From contig CACMAZ010000001.1 in the NCBI GenBank assembly GCA_902611815.1, positions 35,430 through 99,429 on the forward strand: a stretch of 64,000 nucleotides of DNA, given 5' to 3'. The stretch comes from an uncultured Pelagibacteraceae bacterium. Its GTDB lineage: Bacteria > Pseudomonadota > Alphaproteobacteria > Pelagibacterales > Pelagibacteraceae. The notes under the pieces were generated by a model, which had not been told where the DNA came from, ran no database searches, and saw only the letters and a program-made list of their open reading frames with translations. The translations under genes and the position numbers were made by a program. Shown in pieces: positions 46,612 to 56,875 of this stretch. Numbering within the stretch: position 1 is the first letter of the stretch; each line of letters starts with the position of its first letter.

Positions 46612-47544
46612 ATGTCTAATATATTAATCATAAAACATGGATCTTTAGGAGATATAGCCCAAGCGAGTGGTGCAATTCAAGATATTTGTGATCACCATTC
46701 AACTGATGATATTTTTCTTTTAACCACCAATCCCTACATAAATCTATTTAGAAAAAACACTACTTTAAAAGATATTATTTTAGATAAAAGACATTCAAGA
46801 TTTAATTTGGTTTATCTTTATAGTTTAATGAAGAAAATAAAGAAAAATAAATTTACTAAAGTTTATGACTTACAAAACTCGTCCAGAACCTCTTTTTATA
46901 AAAAAATTTTATTTCCTAATGCAAATTTAAATATTTGGTGTTCCTCAGAGACAACTTTACCAAATGACAAAACCAAGGAAGAATTTGACAAAACCCCTGT
47001 TCTTGAAAGGTTTAATCATCAGCTAAAATTTTCAGGTATAGAAACAAAACATACCATGCGTCCTGATTTCTCATGGAGTTGTGTAGATATTGAGAAAATT
47101 ATGACTGAATATAAATTGTCCAATTATATATTATTATTTCCATTTTGTTCACCTCATCTAACATTAAAGAAGTGGCCGTACTTTAATGATTTAATAAATT
47201 TAATTAAAGCAAAATATAAGGATCAATTTAAAATTATTACTGCCCCTGGCCCTAAAGAAATTAATGAAGCAGATCAATACGATGCAATTAAAATTTTAGA
47301 TAACGGTAAAGCTGTTAGTATTTCTCAATTATCTTCATTAATAAAAAAAAGTAGTTTTGTGATTGCGAATGATACTGGCCCAGCTCATATGGCAGCCCAT
47401 CTTGACACAAAAGGGCTAACATTATTTGGATCACATACAACTGCAAAAAAAGTAAGTATAGAAAGAGATAATTTTAAAGCAATTCAGGTAAGTGACTTAA
47501 ATAAATTAAGTGCTGAAAAAGTTTTTGAAAAAATAATTTTATAA
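46612..47544 (+). CDS. Glycosyltransferase family 9 (heptosyltransferase-like)
   Basis: ILIIKHGSLGDIAQASGAIQDI; VIANDTGPAHMAAHLDTKGLTLFGSH. Confidence 0.87.
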   Translation: MSNILIIKHGSLGDIAQASGAIQDICDHHSTDDIFLLTTNPYINLFRKNTTLKDIILDKRHSRFNLVYLYSLMKKIKKNKFTKVYDLQNSSRTSFYKKILFPNANLNIWCSSETTLPNDKTKEEFDKTPVLERFNHQLKFSGIETKHTMRPDFSWSCVDIEKIMTEYKLSNYILLFPFCSPHLTLKKWPYFNDLINLIKAKYKDQFKIITAPGPKEINEADQYDAIKILDNGKAVSISQLSSLIKKSSFVIANDTGPAHMAAHLDTKGLTLFGSHTTAKKVSIERDNFKAIQVSDLNKLSAEKVFEKIIL

Positions 47545-48636
47545 TATTTCTAAATATTTTTTTATAATTTCAGACCAGTAAAATTTTTTTGATACTTCTT
47601 CTGCTTTTCTCCCAAAAACTTTATATTTATTGTTTTCTAAAATATTAGAAATTGATTGATAAATGTCGTCTAAACTATTGCCATCACAAATAAATCCTGT
47701 CTGTTCGTGAACAATTGCATCTGAAGCACCGCCATCTTTCCCACCTATTGATGGAACCCCAAATTGTGCCGCCTCTATATAAACTATTCCAAACCCTTCA
47801 ACAGATTTTTTATAAGTTATAGAAGGCATAACAAATAAATCAGAGCATTTAAGATAAGAATTTTTTTCATCTTTAGTTAAATTTTTAGGAAATATAACAT
47901 GATTTTGTAATCTAAGTTCTGTGATCAATTTTTTTAGATTTTCAATATTTTCTCCCTGTCCAATACAAACATAAATAATGTTTGGATAAATTTCTTTTAA
48001 ATTTCTTAGAGCCATAATAATTTTTTCATGGTTTTTTCTTTTATCAAACCTAGCAATTGTAATTAATTTTGGAGTTCTACCTTCTAATTTCTTTTTTATA
48101 TTTTTATAAATTTTTTCATCTATTTTATCTGCTGGAAAAACCCCTGGGTTGATTACTTTAATCTTATTTTCATTTACTCCAACACTTATTGCTAGATTTT
48201 TAGTAAAATTAGAATTTGCAACAACTGTATGGCAATTATTTAAAATTTTAACTAGTCTTTTATTAATAAAAGAACCTTTTTTATGATTAATTTCTTTAGA
48301 GTGGATTAAGCATATTTTTTTAAGTTCAGTATTTATATTTTCAAGGCTTTTCCAATGATCTGAAATTATGGCTTTAACTTTTTTATTATTTTCTAAATAT
48401 GTATTTACTAAATTAGCTTTTCTGTATTTCTTGAATATTTTTGGTCCACTTACTCTTTCAATTGAAAAAGATAATTCCTTATCAAAATTATCTTGATTTG
48501 GATATTGATCAGCAAAAACTTTAATCATCACATTTTCAGATAATGATTTGGCTAAACCATACATTAAATTTTGCATACCACCTACTTCTGGAGGAAAAGT
48601 TCTAGTAACAATTAAATGCATCATGCTTTCAACCAT
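47539..48636 (-). CDS. Glycosyltransferase family 4
   Basis: TRTFPPEVGGMQNLMYGLAKSL; ARFDKRKNHEKII; EGFGIVYIEAAQFGVPSIGGKDGG; start probably MMHLIVT, slightly inside the ORF. Confidence 0.85.
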   Translation of the reverse strand: MVESMMHLIVTRTFPPEVGGMQNLMYGLAKSLSENVMIKVFADQYPNQDNFDKELSFSIERVSGPKIFKKYRKANLVNTYLENNKKVKAIISDHWKSLENINTELKKICLIHSKEINHKKGSFINKRLVKILNNCHTVVANSNFTKNLAISVGVNENKIKVINPGVFPADKIDEKIYKNIKKKLEGRTPKLITIARFDKRKNHEKIIMALRNLKEIYPNIIYVCIGQGENIENLKKLITELRLQNHVIFPKNLTKDEKNSYLKCSDLFVMPSITYKKSVEGFGIVYIEAAQFGVPSIGGKDGGASDAIVHEQTGFICDGNSLDDIYQSISNILENNKYKVFGRKAEEVSKKFYWSEIIKKYLEIL

Positions 48637-49178
48637 TTTATACTACAGCCAAAGCTTGGCATTTGTATATCAGGCCCTTTTTGTGTTTTAGATATAAGCT
48701 TCATAGCGTCGAATAATTCACTTGGTCCATTTCTGACAGGTTTTAAATCTCTAAGTTCTCTAATTCTACCTCGATAATTAAGTTTAAGATCTTTATTGTA
48801 TCCAAAAAAATCTGGAGTACATACTGCATCGTATTTTTTTGCAATTTCTTGAGTTTCATCAATTAAATAAGGGAAACAAAATTTATATTTTGCAGAAAAT
48901 TTAATCATGTTTTCATAGGAGTCATCTGGATAATTGATTGTGTCATTTGGCATGATCGCTACTGAATTTATTCCAAATTCTTTAAGATTTTCACAATCTT
49001 CAACCAAGTCTCTTATGATCGCTTTTACATATGGACAGTGATTGCAAATGAACATTATTAATGTACCGTTTTCACCCTTAATATCACTAAGCGATAAAAC
49101 AGTATTTTCAACAGATTTTAATTTAAAATCAATTGCACTAAGATTAAAATCACATATTGGAGTTTTTATTAATGCCAT
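48621..49178 (-). CDS. AhpC/TSA-type thioredoxin-fold protein
   Basis: LIMFICNHCPYVKAIIRDL; VCTPDFFGYNKDLKLNYRG. Confidence 0.85.
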   Translation of the reverse strand: MALIKTPICDFNLSAIDFKLKSVENTVLSLSDIKGENGTLIMFICNHCPYVKAIIRDLVEDCENLKEFGINSVAIMPNDTINYPDDSYENMIKFSAKYKFCFPYLIDETQEIAKKYDAVCTPDFFGYNKDLKLNYRGRIRELRDLKPVRNGPSELFDAMKLISKTQKGPDIQMPSFGCSIKWLKA

Positions 49179-49198
49179 GTTAAAATAATTTATAAATT

Positions 49199-49711
49199 AT
49201 GTTTTACGATTTAAAAGATAAAAAACCAAAAAACTCTGGCGAAAATTGGGTAGCACCTAACGCAGTGATCATTGGTGATGTAACTTTAGAAAAAAATTCT
49301 AGTATTTGGTTTAATGCTACTTTAAGGGGAGACATAGAAAATATTTATATTGGTGAAGGCTCCAATGTCCAGGATGGTTGTGTACTACATACAGATCCCG
49401 GTTGTCCTTTGAAAGTTGGAAAAAATGTAACTATTGGACATTTGGTGATGCTTCATGGATGCACAATAGGGGACAATAGTTTAATTGGAATTGGTGCAGT
49501 GATCCTCAACAAAGCAAAGATAGGAAAAAATTGTATTATTGGCGCAAAAGCTCTAATAACAGAAAACAAAGTAATACCAGATAATTCACTAGTAATAGGA
49601 TCGCCAGGAAAAGTAATCAGAGAAGTTACAGATGAAGAAAAAAAGGCTGTTGATGAAAATACTAAACACTATCAAGATAACTGGAAGAGATATTCTCAAT
49701 CTATATTTTAA
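49199..49711 (+). CDS. Gamma-class carbonic anhydrase-like hexapeptide protein
   Basis: SIWFNATLRGDIENIYIGEGSNVQDGCVLHTD; TIGHLVMLHGCTIGDNSLIGIGA. Confidence 0.88.
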   Translation: MFYDLKDKKPKNSGENWVAPNAVIIGDVTLEKNSSIWFNATLRGDIENIYIGEGSNVQDGCVLHTDPGCPLKVGKNVTIGHLVMLHGCTIGDNSLIGIGAVILNKAKIGKNCIIGAKALITENKVIPDNSLVIGSPGKVIREVTDEEKKAVDENTKHYQDNWKRYSQSIF

Positions 49712-49714
49712 ATA

Positions 49715-50155
49715 ATGCCAACTTACACAGTAACAACATCAAATGTTAATCTAAACTCTAAAAAACAAAAAGAATTAGCTCAAGGAATTACAAAAATTCA
49801 TAATGTGGTAACTGGCGCAAATACTTATTTTGCTCAAGTTATATTTAATAACACAAAGAAAAAAAATCATTTTATGGGAGGTAAAATAGTAAAAGAACCT
49901 TCTATTTTTTTACTTGGTCAAATCAGAGCAGGACGCCCAAAGAAAACAAAAGATAAATTAATTTCTGATTTAAAAAATATCATAGTTAAAAAATCAAAAT
50001 TAGATGAAACACAGGTATGGGTTTATATAATAGACTTACCACCTTCACAAATGATTGAATATGGAGCTGTATTGCCAGAATCTGGAAAAGAAAAACAGTG
50101 GTTTATGGGCTTATCTAATAAACTTAAAAAAAAATTGTCTGCTTTAGAAAAATAA
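49715..50155 (+). CDS. Tautomerase-superfamily protein
   Basis: MPTYTV N-terminus with Pro1; VWVYIIDLPPSQMIEYGAVLPE. Confidence 0.75.
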   Translation: MPTYTVTTSNVNLNSKKQKELAQGITKIHNVVTGANTYFAQVIFNNTKKKNHFMGGKIVKEPSIFLLGQIRAGRPKKTKDKLISDLKNIIVKKSKLDETQVWVYIIDLPPSQMIEYGAVLPESGKEKQWFMGLSNKLKKKLSALEK

Positions 50156-50157
50156 TA

Positions 50158-50757
50158 TTAGGGAACAAGCCAACTATCTTTACTACTCTCTAAATCAAAT
50201 CTAGCTCTTCTATGACCTTTGGCTGCTAAATAGAGCCACTCAATAGACTTTATCTTGCACTGAATAACAGTAAAGTTTTTATAACCTGCCTCGCTTTGTT
50301 CTTTTGTATAATCAAAATTATCTAATTCTGGTTTTAATCCTGATGTTGGAACATCAGACTCAGTTCCTGGACCTTTGTCTACTAAATAACATTTTCTACT
50401 TATATGTTGAGTTTTATCCCATGAAGTTTTAGTAATTTCATTTTTATGATTTATTACACAATTCACTTTTAACCTTACTTGGATTTTTTCATCTTTATCG
50501 TAAAATAACATCGAAGCATTTGGGTTTTTTTTTAGAATTCCTATTTTATCTGATCTAATATCGCTATGGAATTGAACTAAATTATTTGATTGATCTGATT
50601 TTCTTAAAACCACAATTCTTCCATCGATATTATTATCATTACCACAAATAAAAGTCGGAATTCTAAATTGAGAAGCTCTATTTTTTACAGCATCATCAAG
50701 CATGAGCCAAATTTTCTTTTTAATTTCACTAAAATCTTCATAGTATGCTGGTTGCAT
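50158..50757 (-). CDS. Pyridoxamine 5'-phosphate oxidase-family flavoprotein
   Basis: GRIVVLRKSDQSNNLVQFHSDIRSDKIGILKKNPNASMLFYD. Confidence 0.8.
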   Translation of the reverse strand: MQPAYYEDFSEIKKKIWLMLDDAVKNRASQFRIPTFICGNDNNIDGRIVVLRKSDQSNNLVQFHSDIRSDKIGILKKNPNASMLFYDKDEKIQVRLKVNCVINHKNEITKTSWDKTQHISRKCYLVDKGPGTESDVPTSGLKPELDNFDYTKEQSEAGYKNFTVIQCKIKSIEWLYLAAKGHRRARFDLESSKDSWLVP

Positions 50758-50763
50758 ATACTA

Positions 50764-51633
50764 TTACTTTCTAAATCTTTTGATTAAACTTGATGTATCC
50801 CAACGATTTCCTCCCATACCTTGGACTTCACCATAAAATTTATCAACTAATTCAGTTACAGGTAATAAGGATCCATTATTTTTTGCTTCATCCATTGCGA
50901 TTTTTAAGTCTTTTCTCATCCAATCAACAGCAAAACCAAAGTCAAATTTATCATCTATCATTGTTTTGTATCTATTTTCCATTTGCCAAGATTGAGCAGC
51001 CCCTTTTGAAATAACTTCAATTACGTCCTCCATTTTCAATCCTGCTTTAATCCCAAAATTAATTCCCTCTGACAAACCTTGAACTAAACCTGCTATACAA
51101 ATTTGATTAACCATTTTAGCTAATTGACCACATCCTGCTTTACCAAGTAATTTCATTTTTTTGCTATAACAATCTATTTTATCTTTAGCTTTATCAAAGT
51201 CAGCTTGATCACCACCGATCATAACAGTTAGCGCTCCATTTTCTGCTCCTGCTTGACCACCAGATACTGGAGCATCTAAAGATCCAAATCCATTTGTTTT
51301 TGCATAATCATAGATTTCTCGAGCAATTGTTGCCGACGCTGTAGTGTTATCAATATAAACTGCGCCTTTTTTAATTGTTTTAAAAATTCCTTTTTCACCA
51401 AATGTAACTTCTCTTAAATCATTGTCGTTTCCAACACATGTAAAAACATAATCAGCGTCCTTTGCTGCCTCTGCAGGCGTTTCTGCCATTTTTCCTTTAT
51501 GTTCACCAATCCATTTCTCTGCTTTAATTTTTGTTCGATTAAAAACAGTTACATTATGACCACCTTTTGATATATATCCTGCCATTGGATATCCCATGAC
51601 ACCAAGACCTATAAAAGCTACATTACAACTCAT
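50764..51633 (-). CDS. Beta-hydroxyacid dehydrogenase (3-hydroxyisobutyrate/tartronate semialdehyde reductase family)
   Basis: FIGLGVMGYPMAGYISKGGHNVTVFNRT; DAPVSGGQAGAENGALTVMIGG; GAAQSWQMENR. Confidence 0.9.
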   Translation of the reverse strand: MSCNVAFIGLGVMGYPMAGYISKGGHNVTVFNRTKIKAEKWIGEHKGKMAETPAEAAKDADYVFTCVGNDNDLREVTFGEKGIFKTIKKGAVYIDNTTASATIAREIYDYAKTNGFGSLDAPVSGGQAGAENGALTVMIGGDQADFDKAKDKIDCYSKKMKLLGKAGCGQLAKMVNQICIAGLVQGLSEGINFGIKAGLKMEDVIEVISKGAAQSWQMENRYKTMIDDKFDFGFAVDWMRKDLKIAMDEAKNNGSLLPVTELVDKFYGEVQGMGGNRWDTSSLIKRFRK

Positions 51634-51641
51634 AATTTTTT

Positions 51642-52847
51642 ATGTTTAATAGTTTAAATTTAAAAGTAATTTTATTTGGGTTCATATTTACATTTTTTTC
51701 TAGCTTTGGACAGAGTTTTTTTTTAGGTCTTTTTAATTCTAGCATTCGAGATGCATTATCAATTACTCACGGACAATTTGGCACAATCTATGCATCAGCA
51801 ACATTACTAAGTAGTCTAGTTATTATTTGGGTAGGAAAAAAAATTGATGATATTGATGTCTTTAAATTTGGAACATTTGTAACTTTGCTTTTATCTTTTT
51901 CATGTTATTTTTTTTCTAAAGTCTCATCGATAACCTTTTTATTTATCGCTATTTTTTTAATGAGATTTTCAGGTCAAGGATTAATGTCTCACACTGCTAC
52001 TACAACAATTTCAAGATACTTTACAAAATCAAGAGGAAAAGCTTTAAGCACGGGATGGTTTGGATTATCTGCGGCTGAATTTATATTACCTGTATTTATC
52101 ATCTATCTATTAACTTTTATGGAATGGAGAAGTATATGGATTAATATTTCTTTTATAATTTTATTTTTGCCAATAATTTCATATTTGCTTATTAAAAAGA
52201 TCAAACTAGACTCAAGAGAAATTGACAACAACAAAGATAAAAAAAATATAAATATCAAAAATTGGAAAAGAATTGAAGTTATAAAAGATTATAGATTTTA
52301 TATAGTTTGTGCAAATATGCTTGCAATGCCATGGATCGCAACTGGAATATTTGTCTATCAGTCATTTATCCTTTCCTCAAAAAATTGGGGTCCTTATGTT
52401 ATTGCACAATCCTTTATGGCTTACTCTATATTATCAGTAGTTACATTATTTATTGCAGGATTTTTAATTGATAAGTTTTCGAGCAGAAAACTTTTAATTT
52501 ATATGAATTTACCTTTTTTACTCTCTCTATTTTTAATTATTGTTTTTGATAAACCCATGGTTTCTTTCTTATTTCTAGGATTAATAGGAATTTCAAATGG
52601 TTTAGCAAACGTGCTTGGTTCTTCAACTTGGGCGGAAATTTATGGAGTAAAACATATTGGTTCAATTAAAGCTTTAACAACAGCACTTATGGTTTTCTCA
52701 ACTGCCTTTGGAACAGCGGTGTTTGGTTTATTAATAGATAAAGAATTTTCAATAGAGCAGATTTCTATGATTTCAGGAACCTATATTTTTCTAGCTTTAA
52801 TCGCTCTATTTTTTGTTAGAAATAAACTTAATCCGATTAAAATTTAA
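51642..52847 (+). CDS. Major facilitator superfamily transporter
   Basis: About 12 TM segments; MRFSGQGLMSHTATTTISRYFTKSRGKALSTGWFG. Confidence 0.82.
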   Translation: MFNSLNLKVILFGFIFTFFSSFGQSFFLGLFNSSIRDALSITHGQFGTIYASATLLSSLVIIWVGKKIDDIDVFKFGTFVTLLLSFSCYFFSKVSSITFLFIAIFLMRFSGQGLMSHTATTTISRYFTKSRGKALSTGWFGLSAAEFILPVFIIYLLTFMEWRSIWINISFIILFLPIISYLLIKKIKLDSREIDNNKDKKNINIKNWKRIEVIKDYRFYIVCANMLAMPWIATGIFVYQSFILSSKNWGPYVIAQSFMAYSILSVVTLFIAGFLIDKFSSRKLLIYMNLPFLLSLFLIIVFDKPMVSFLFLGLIGISNGLANVLGSSTWAEIYGVKHIGSIKALTTALMVFSTAFGTAVFGLLIDKEFSIEQISMISGTYIFLALIALFFVRNKLNPIKI

Positions 52848-52889
52848 AAAAAACTTGATTTTTTAAAGTTGCATGTATAAACAATCCGC

Positions 52890-53417
52890 ATGGCAAGAGT
52901 AACCGTAGAAGATTGTATAGATAAAGTAGACAGCCCTTATGAACTTGTTTTAGTTGCAAAAGAGAGGGCTACCCAACTTAATTCAGGTATAGAGCCATCA
53001 GTTGATAGAGACAACGATAAAAACACTGTAGTTGCTTTAAGGGAAATTGCTATTGAAAATGTTAAAGTAAATGAGCTTACTGATAGCGCTGTATACAAAT
53101 TAAGAAAACATATAGAGCAGGTTGACGATTTAAATGAAGACGATGAGGATATTGGAGATGACTTTGATAGCTTATATAAAGGTGAAATTTCCAAAAGTGG
53201 AGCACCAATTTTACCATCAAAAAGAGCAAGAAAAGTTCCAGAAAAAATTCAGGTTTCAAAAGAAGATTTAGCAGAATTACAAAATTCGGATGCACCTACA
53301 CAACCTGATAATGCTTCATCAGAGCCTCAAGAAAATGAGACCGGTGAAGTATCATTAGATGAAATTGCTGAAAATGATAGCCAGACAGAAGAAAATTCTG
53401 AGACCTCGGAACAATAA
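52890..53417 (+). CDS. rpoZ: RNA polymerase omega subunit with long acidic C-terminal extension
   Basis: [33 protein letters not shown] typical omega N-terminus. Confidence 0.93.
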   Translation: MARVTVEDCIDKVDSPYELVLVAKERATQLNSGIEPSVDRDNDKNTVVALREIAIENVKVNELTDSAVYKLRKHIEQVDDLNEDDEDIGDDFDSLYKGEISKSGAPILPSKRARKVPEKIQVSKEDLAELQNSDAPTQPDNASSEPQENETGEVSLDEIAENDSQTEENSETSEQ

Positions 53418-53456
53418 TATTTAATTAATATTTAAAATAAGATATCCATTAACTTA

Positions 53457-54086
53457 ATGAGCAAATCTCTTATAGTTGCATGCGATGGAGAAGCTGCTAG
53501 TGGAAAAAGCACAGGCGCAAAATTATTATCAAAAAAGTATAATCTATTGTTATTAAACTCAGGTCTTTTATACCGGTATGCAAGCAAGTTGTTAATAACA
53601 AAAAAACCAAAAAAACCAATTCCGTATCTAAGAAAAATATTTAAAAGAGTTTCTTACAATTTAATAAAAAAACAATCGCTTCATTCACAAGAAATAAGTA
53701 ATCACGTTGGTTATTTGGCTAAAAATAAAGCTATTCGAGAAATAATGAGAATTTATCAAAAAAAAATAATTAAAAAAAATAAACGAATTTGTGTTGAGGG
53801 AAGAGATATTGCCACAAAAATTTTAAATAAAAACCCGAGATATGACTTAGCATTTTATTTTACTTGTAAAATTAATATTGCAGCTAAAAGAAGATGGAAA
53901 GAATTAAAAAAGAAAGCTCCTCTAAAAGAAATTCAAAAAAGTTTAGCAAAAAGAACGAAGATGGATAAAAACAGAAAATATTCACCACTTAAAAAAGTAA
54001 AAGACGCTATTCTTATACGCACAGATAGATTAAGTAAAAAAGAAGTTTTAAGAAGAATGTCAAATGAGGTTAATAAAATTATTTAA
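53457..54086 (+). CDS. cmk: Cytidylate kinase
   Basis: VACDGEAASGKSTGAKLL P-loop; SGLLYRYAS; VEGRDIATKI. Confidence 0.87.
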   Translation: MSKSLIVACDGEAASGKSTGAKLLSKKYNLLLLNSGLLYRYASKLLITKKPKKPIPYLRKIFKRVSYNLIKKQSLHSQEISNHVGYLAKNKAIREIMRIYQKKIIKKNKRICVEGRDIATKILNKNPRYDLAFYFTCKINIAAKRRWKELKKKAPLKEIQKSLAKRTKMDKNRKYSPLKKVKDAILIRTDRLSKKEVLRRMSNEVNKII

Positions 54087-55228
54087 TTACAAAATTCTTC
54101 AATAATTTTTTTTCTATGTTCGTCTAAATCAGGTATATCACCTCTAGTTTTACTATCCTTATAGTTTGACATTTTAATAGGGTTACCTGCTGTTTTGAAT
54201 TCACCTATCTTTTTGTGAAAAGAATTAACAATCATATTTCTAGATTCTATTTGTGGATTTTCTACTGCTTGTTTTATATTAAATATTGGTCCGCAAGGTA
54301 TCTTTTCTTTTTCCATATGACTTATCCATTCTGAGGTTGACTTTGATAAAAGTTTTTTCTCAATAATAACTTTTAGCTCATCCATATTCTTACTTCTTAC
54401 AGAATTTGTTTTAAATTTTTCATTTTTTGAAATTTCAGAAATGTTAAGTAATGTACAAAGTTTTTCGAAAAGTTTGTCGTTTCCTGCAGCAATAATAATA
54501 TAACTATCCTTAGTTTTAAATGCCTCGAATGGTGCAATTGATGGATGTCTTGACCCCATTGGTTTTGGTATTTCCCTTTTCGAAAGATATCTTGCAATTG
54601 CGTTTTCTAAAATTGCTATTTGGCAATCGAGCATAGAAACATCAATATAAGTTCCCTTTCCTGTTTTCTGTCTGTCATATAAGGCTGCATTAACTCCTAT
54701 AGCTGTAAATAAACCTGCCGTTATATCACCAATAGATGTACCAACTCTTGTTGGTTCTGAATTTGGTTGACCTGTTACACTCATTAATCCTCCCATCCCT
54801 TGTACAACCATATCGTAAGCTGGCAATTCTCTTAGTGGACCTGTTTGCCCAAAACCAGATGCAGATGCATATATTAGTTTTGGAAATTTTTTACAAACAT
54901 CTTTCCAACCGTAACCCCATTTTTCTAAAGTCCCTGGTTTAAAATTTTCAACTAGCACATCTGCTTTTTCTAAAATTTTATCAAAGATTTTTTTATCCTC
55001 TTCATTTTTTAAATTTAAAGCAATGCTTTCTTTACCTCTATTTAAAGACATAAAGTATGCAGAGTAATCCTCTATAAAAGGACCAAACTTTCTAGAGTCA
55101 TCTCCAGAACCAGGTGCCTCAACTTTGATAACTCTTGCTCCTAGATCTGATAAAACCATTGTACAATACGGTCCGACAAGAACTCTCGTTAAATCAAGAA
55201 CTAGTAAGTTTTTTAAAGGTCCATCCAT
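54083..55228 (-). CDS. Class III (CaiB/Frc-type) CoA-transferase
   Basis: LVLDLTRVLVGPYCTMVLSDLGARVIKVEAPGSGDDSR. Confidence 0.92.
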   Translation of the reverse strand: MDGPLKNLLVLDLTRVLVGPYCTMVLSDLGARVIKVEAPGSGDDSRKFGPFIEDYSAYFMSLNRGKESIALNLKNEEDKKIFDKILEKADVLVENFKPGTLEKWGYGWKDVCKKFPKLIYASASGFGQTGPLRELPAYDMVVQGMGGLMSVTGQPNSEPTRVGTSIGDITAGLFTAIGVNAALYDRQKTGKGTYIDVSMLDCQIAILENAIARYLSKREIPKPMGSRHPSIAPFEAFKTKDSYIIIAAGNDKLFEKLCTLLNISEISKNEKFKTNSVRSKNMDELKVIIEKKLLSKSTSEWISHMEKEKIPCGPIFNIKQAVENPQIESRNMIVNSFHKKIGEFKTAGNPIKMSNYKDSKTRGDIPDLDEHRKKIIEEFCN

Positions 55229-55259
55229 AAAATAATCTTATTCAGTACTTTAATACATA

Positions 55260-55288
55260 TTGACTCTTATTAATAAGTTACATTTAAT
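55260..55288 (+). promoter_or_regulatory. Candidate sigma70-type promoter for TRAP operon
   Basis: TTGACT - 17 nt - TTTAAT upstream of dctP. Confidence 0.5.
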
Positions 55289-55320
55289 ATATCATTAAAT
55301 AATTAAAGAGAGGGATAAAT

Positions 55321-56331
55321 ATGTTTAAAAAAATATCTTTATATTTTATTTCATTAATCTTTGTGTCAACAACTATTGGGTCAGCTTTTGCAGTAACTTT
55401 AAAAGCTAGTCATCAGTGGCCTGGCACACCAAGAGCTGATGGATCATTCGACGTTAGACACGAAATGGTTCAAATTATTGCTGATGAAATGAAAAAAGCA
55501 AATGTAGGAGTTGATATCAGAATCTATCCTGCAAAATCATTATACAAACCAAAAGAACAATGGAAGCCAATGACTACAGGTCAATTGGATATTTCAGCAT
55601 TTCCTTTAGCTTATGCTGCTAAGTTCCATCCTGAGTTCGATATTACATTAATGCCTGGCATGGTTAAAAATCATAAACATGCATTAAGAGTTAATGCTTC
55701 TCCAATGATGACAGAAATCAAAAAAATCATTAACGATGCAGGTGTTGTAGTATTGTCTGACGCTTGGTTAGCTGGTGGATTTGTTTCAAAGAAAAATTGT
55801 ATTTCAAATCCAGCTTCTGTAAAAGGTCAAACTTTTAGAGCGGCAGGTAAAGCTTTTAACCAAATGTTGGAGGCGGCAGGAGCAGGTATTCAATCTATGC
55901 CATCTTCTGAAATCTACAATGGTTTACAGACTGGAGTTCTTGATGGAGCAAACACAAGTTCAGGAAGTTTTGTATCATACAGAATTTATGAACAAGTTAA
56001 GTGTGCTACACCCCCAGGAGACTACGGTCTATGGTTCATGTATGAACCAATATTAATGTCAAAAAAATCATTTGATGCATTAAGTGGCAAACAACAAAAA
56101 GCATTAATGAAAGCTGGTAAGGTCGCAGAAAAATATATGACTAAAGAGGCTGCTGGTTTGGATACGACAATGGAAAAAGCTTACAAAGAAGCTGGTGTGA
56201 AATTGTCTTATATGAAAAAATCAGATTTTGATGCTTGGTTAGCGATTGCTAAGAAGTCTTCATACAAAAACTTTGCAGAAAAAGTGCCAAACGGTCAAAA
56301 ATTGATCGATATGGCTTTAGCTGTAAAATAA
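55321..56331 (+). CDS. dctP: TRAP transporter solute-binding protein (DctP)
   Basis: Signal peptide; MTTGQLDISAFPLAYAAKFHPEF; GLQTGVLDGANTS. Confidence 0.88.
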   Translation: MFKKISLYFISLIFVSTTIGSAFAVTLKASHQWPGTPRADGSFDVRHEMVQIIADEMKKANVGVDIRIYPAKSLYKPKEQWKPMTTGQLDISAFPLAYAAKFHPEFDITLMPGMVKNHKHALRVNASPMMTEIKKIINDAGVVVLSDAWLAGGFVSKKNCISNPASVKGQTFRAAGKAFNQMLEAAGAGIQSMPSSEIYNGLQTGVLDGANTSSGSFVSYRIYEQVKCATPPGDYGLWFMYEPILMSKKSFDALSGKQQKALMKAGKVAEKYMTKEAAGLDTTMEKAYKEAGVKLSYMKKSDFDAWLAIAKKSSYKNFAEKVPNGQKLIDMALAVK

Positions 56332-56344
56332 TTTAAATAAAAAT

Positions 56345-56376
56345 ATACCCCTGCTAATATAAGCGGGGGTATTTTT
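56345..56376 (+). terminator. Hairpin plus U-run between dctP and dctQ
   Basis: ATACCCCTGCT-AATATA-AGCGGGGGTAT then TTTT. Confidence 0.82.
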
Positions 56377-56377
56377 C

Positions 56378-56875
56378 ATGACCGATAAATTTATTAAATT
56401 AACCAATTGGTTAGCAAAAGCTTGCGGTATATTCGCTGCGGGTTGTCTTTTTCTATCTATTGTTATTATTACCGAATTAGTATTTGAAAGATATTTATTT
56501 AAAAATGCTATTACATGGCAGACAGAGCTAGTTACAATGTTATTAGTTGCATCAACATTTATTGGAAGTGCTTATGTTCTAAGTGAAAAAGGTCATGTAA
56601 ATATGGAGTATCTTTATACATTTTTAAGCGAAAAAAATGTTACAAAATTAAAAATTTTAACTGACAGTCTTTGCTTAATTTTCTTCCTAATTCTTTTTTA
56701 CGTAAGTTATGAAATAACTTACGAAGCTTTTATAAAAAATTATAATACAGGCACAGTTTGGGGTCCCCCATTGTGGATACCTTATTCATCCATGCTTATT
56801 GGAGCTATCCTAATGACCATGTCTTATATTTCTGAATTAATTTTACATGTAAGAAAACTTAAGGAGTTTGAATAG
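56378..56875 (+). CDS. dctQ: TRAP transporter small permease (DctQ)
   Basis: Four TM helices; TWQTELVTMLLVASTFIGSAYVLSEKGHVNME. Confidence 0.87.
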   Translation: MTDKFIKLTNWLAKACGIFAAGCLFLSIVIITELVFERYLFKNAITWQTELVTMLLVASTFIGSAYVLSEKGHVNMEYLYTFLSEKNVTKLKILTDSLCLIFFLILFYVSYEITYEAFIKNYNTGTVWGPPLWIPYSSMLIGAILMTMSYISELILHVRKLKEFE

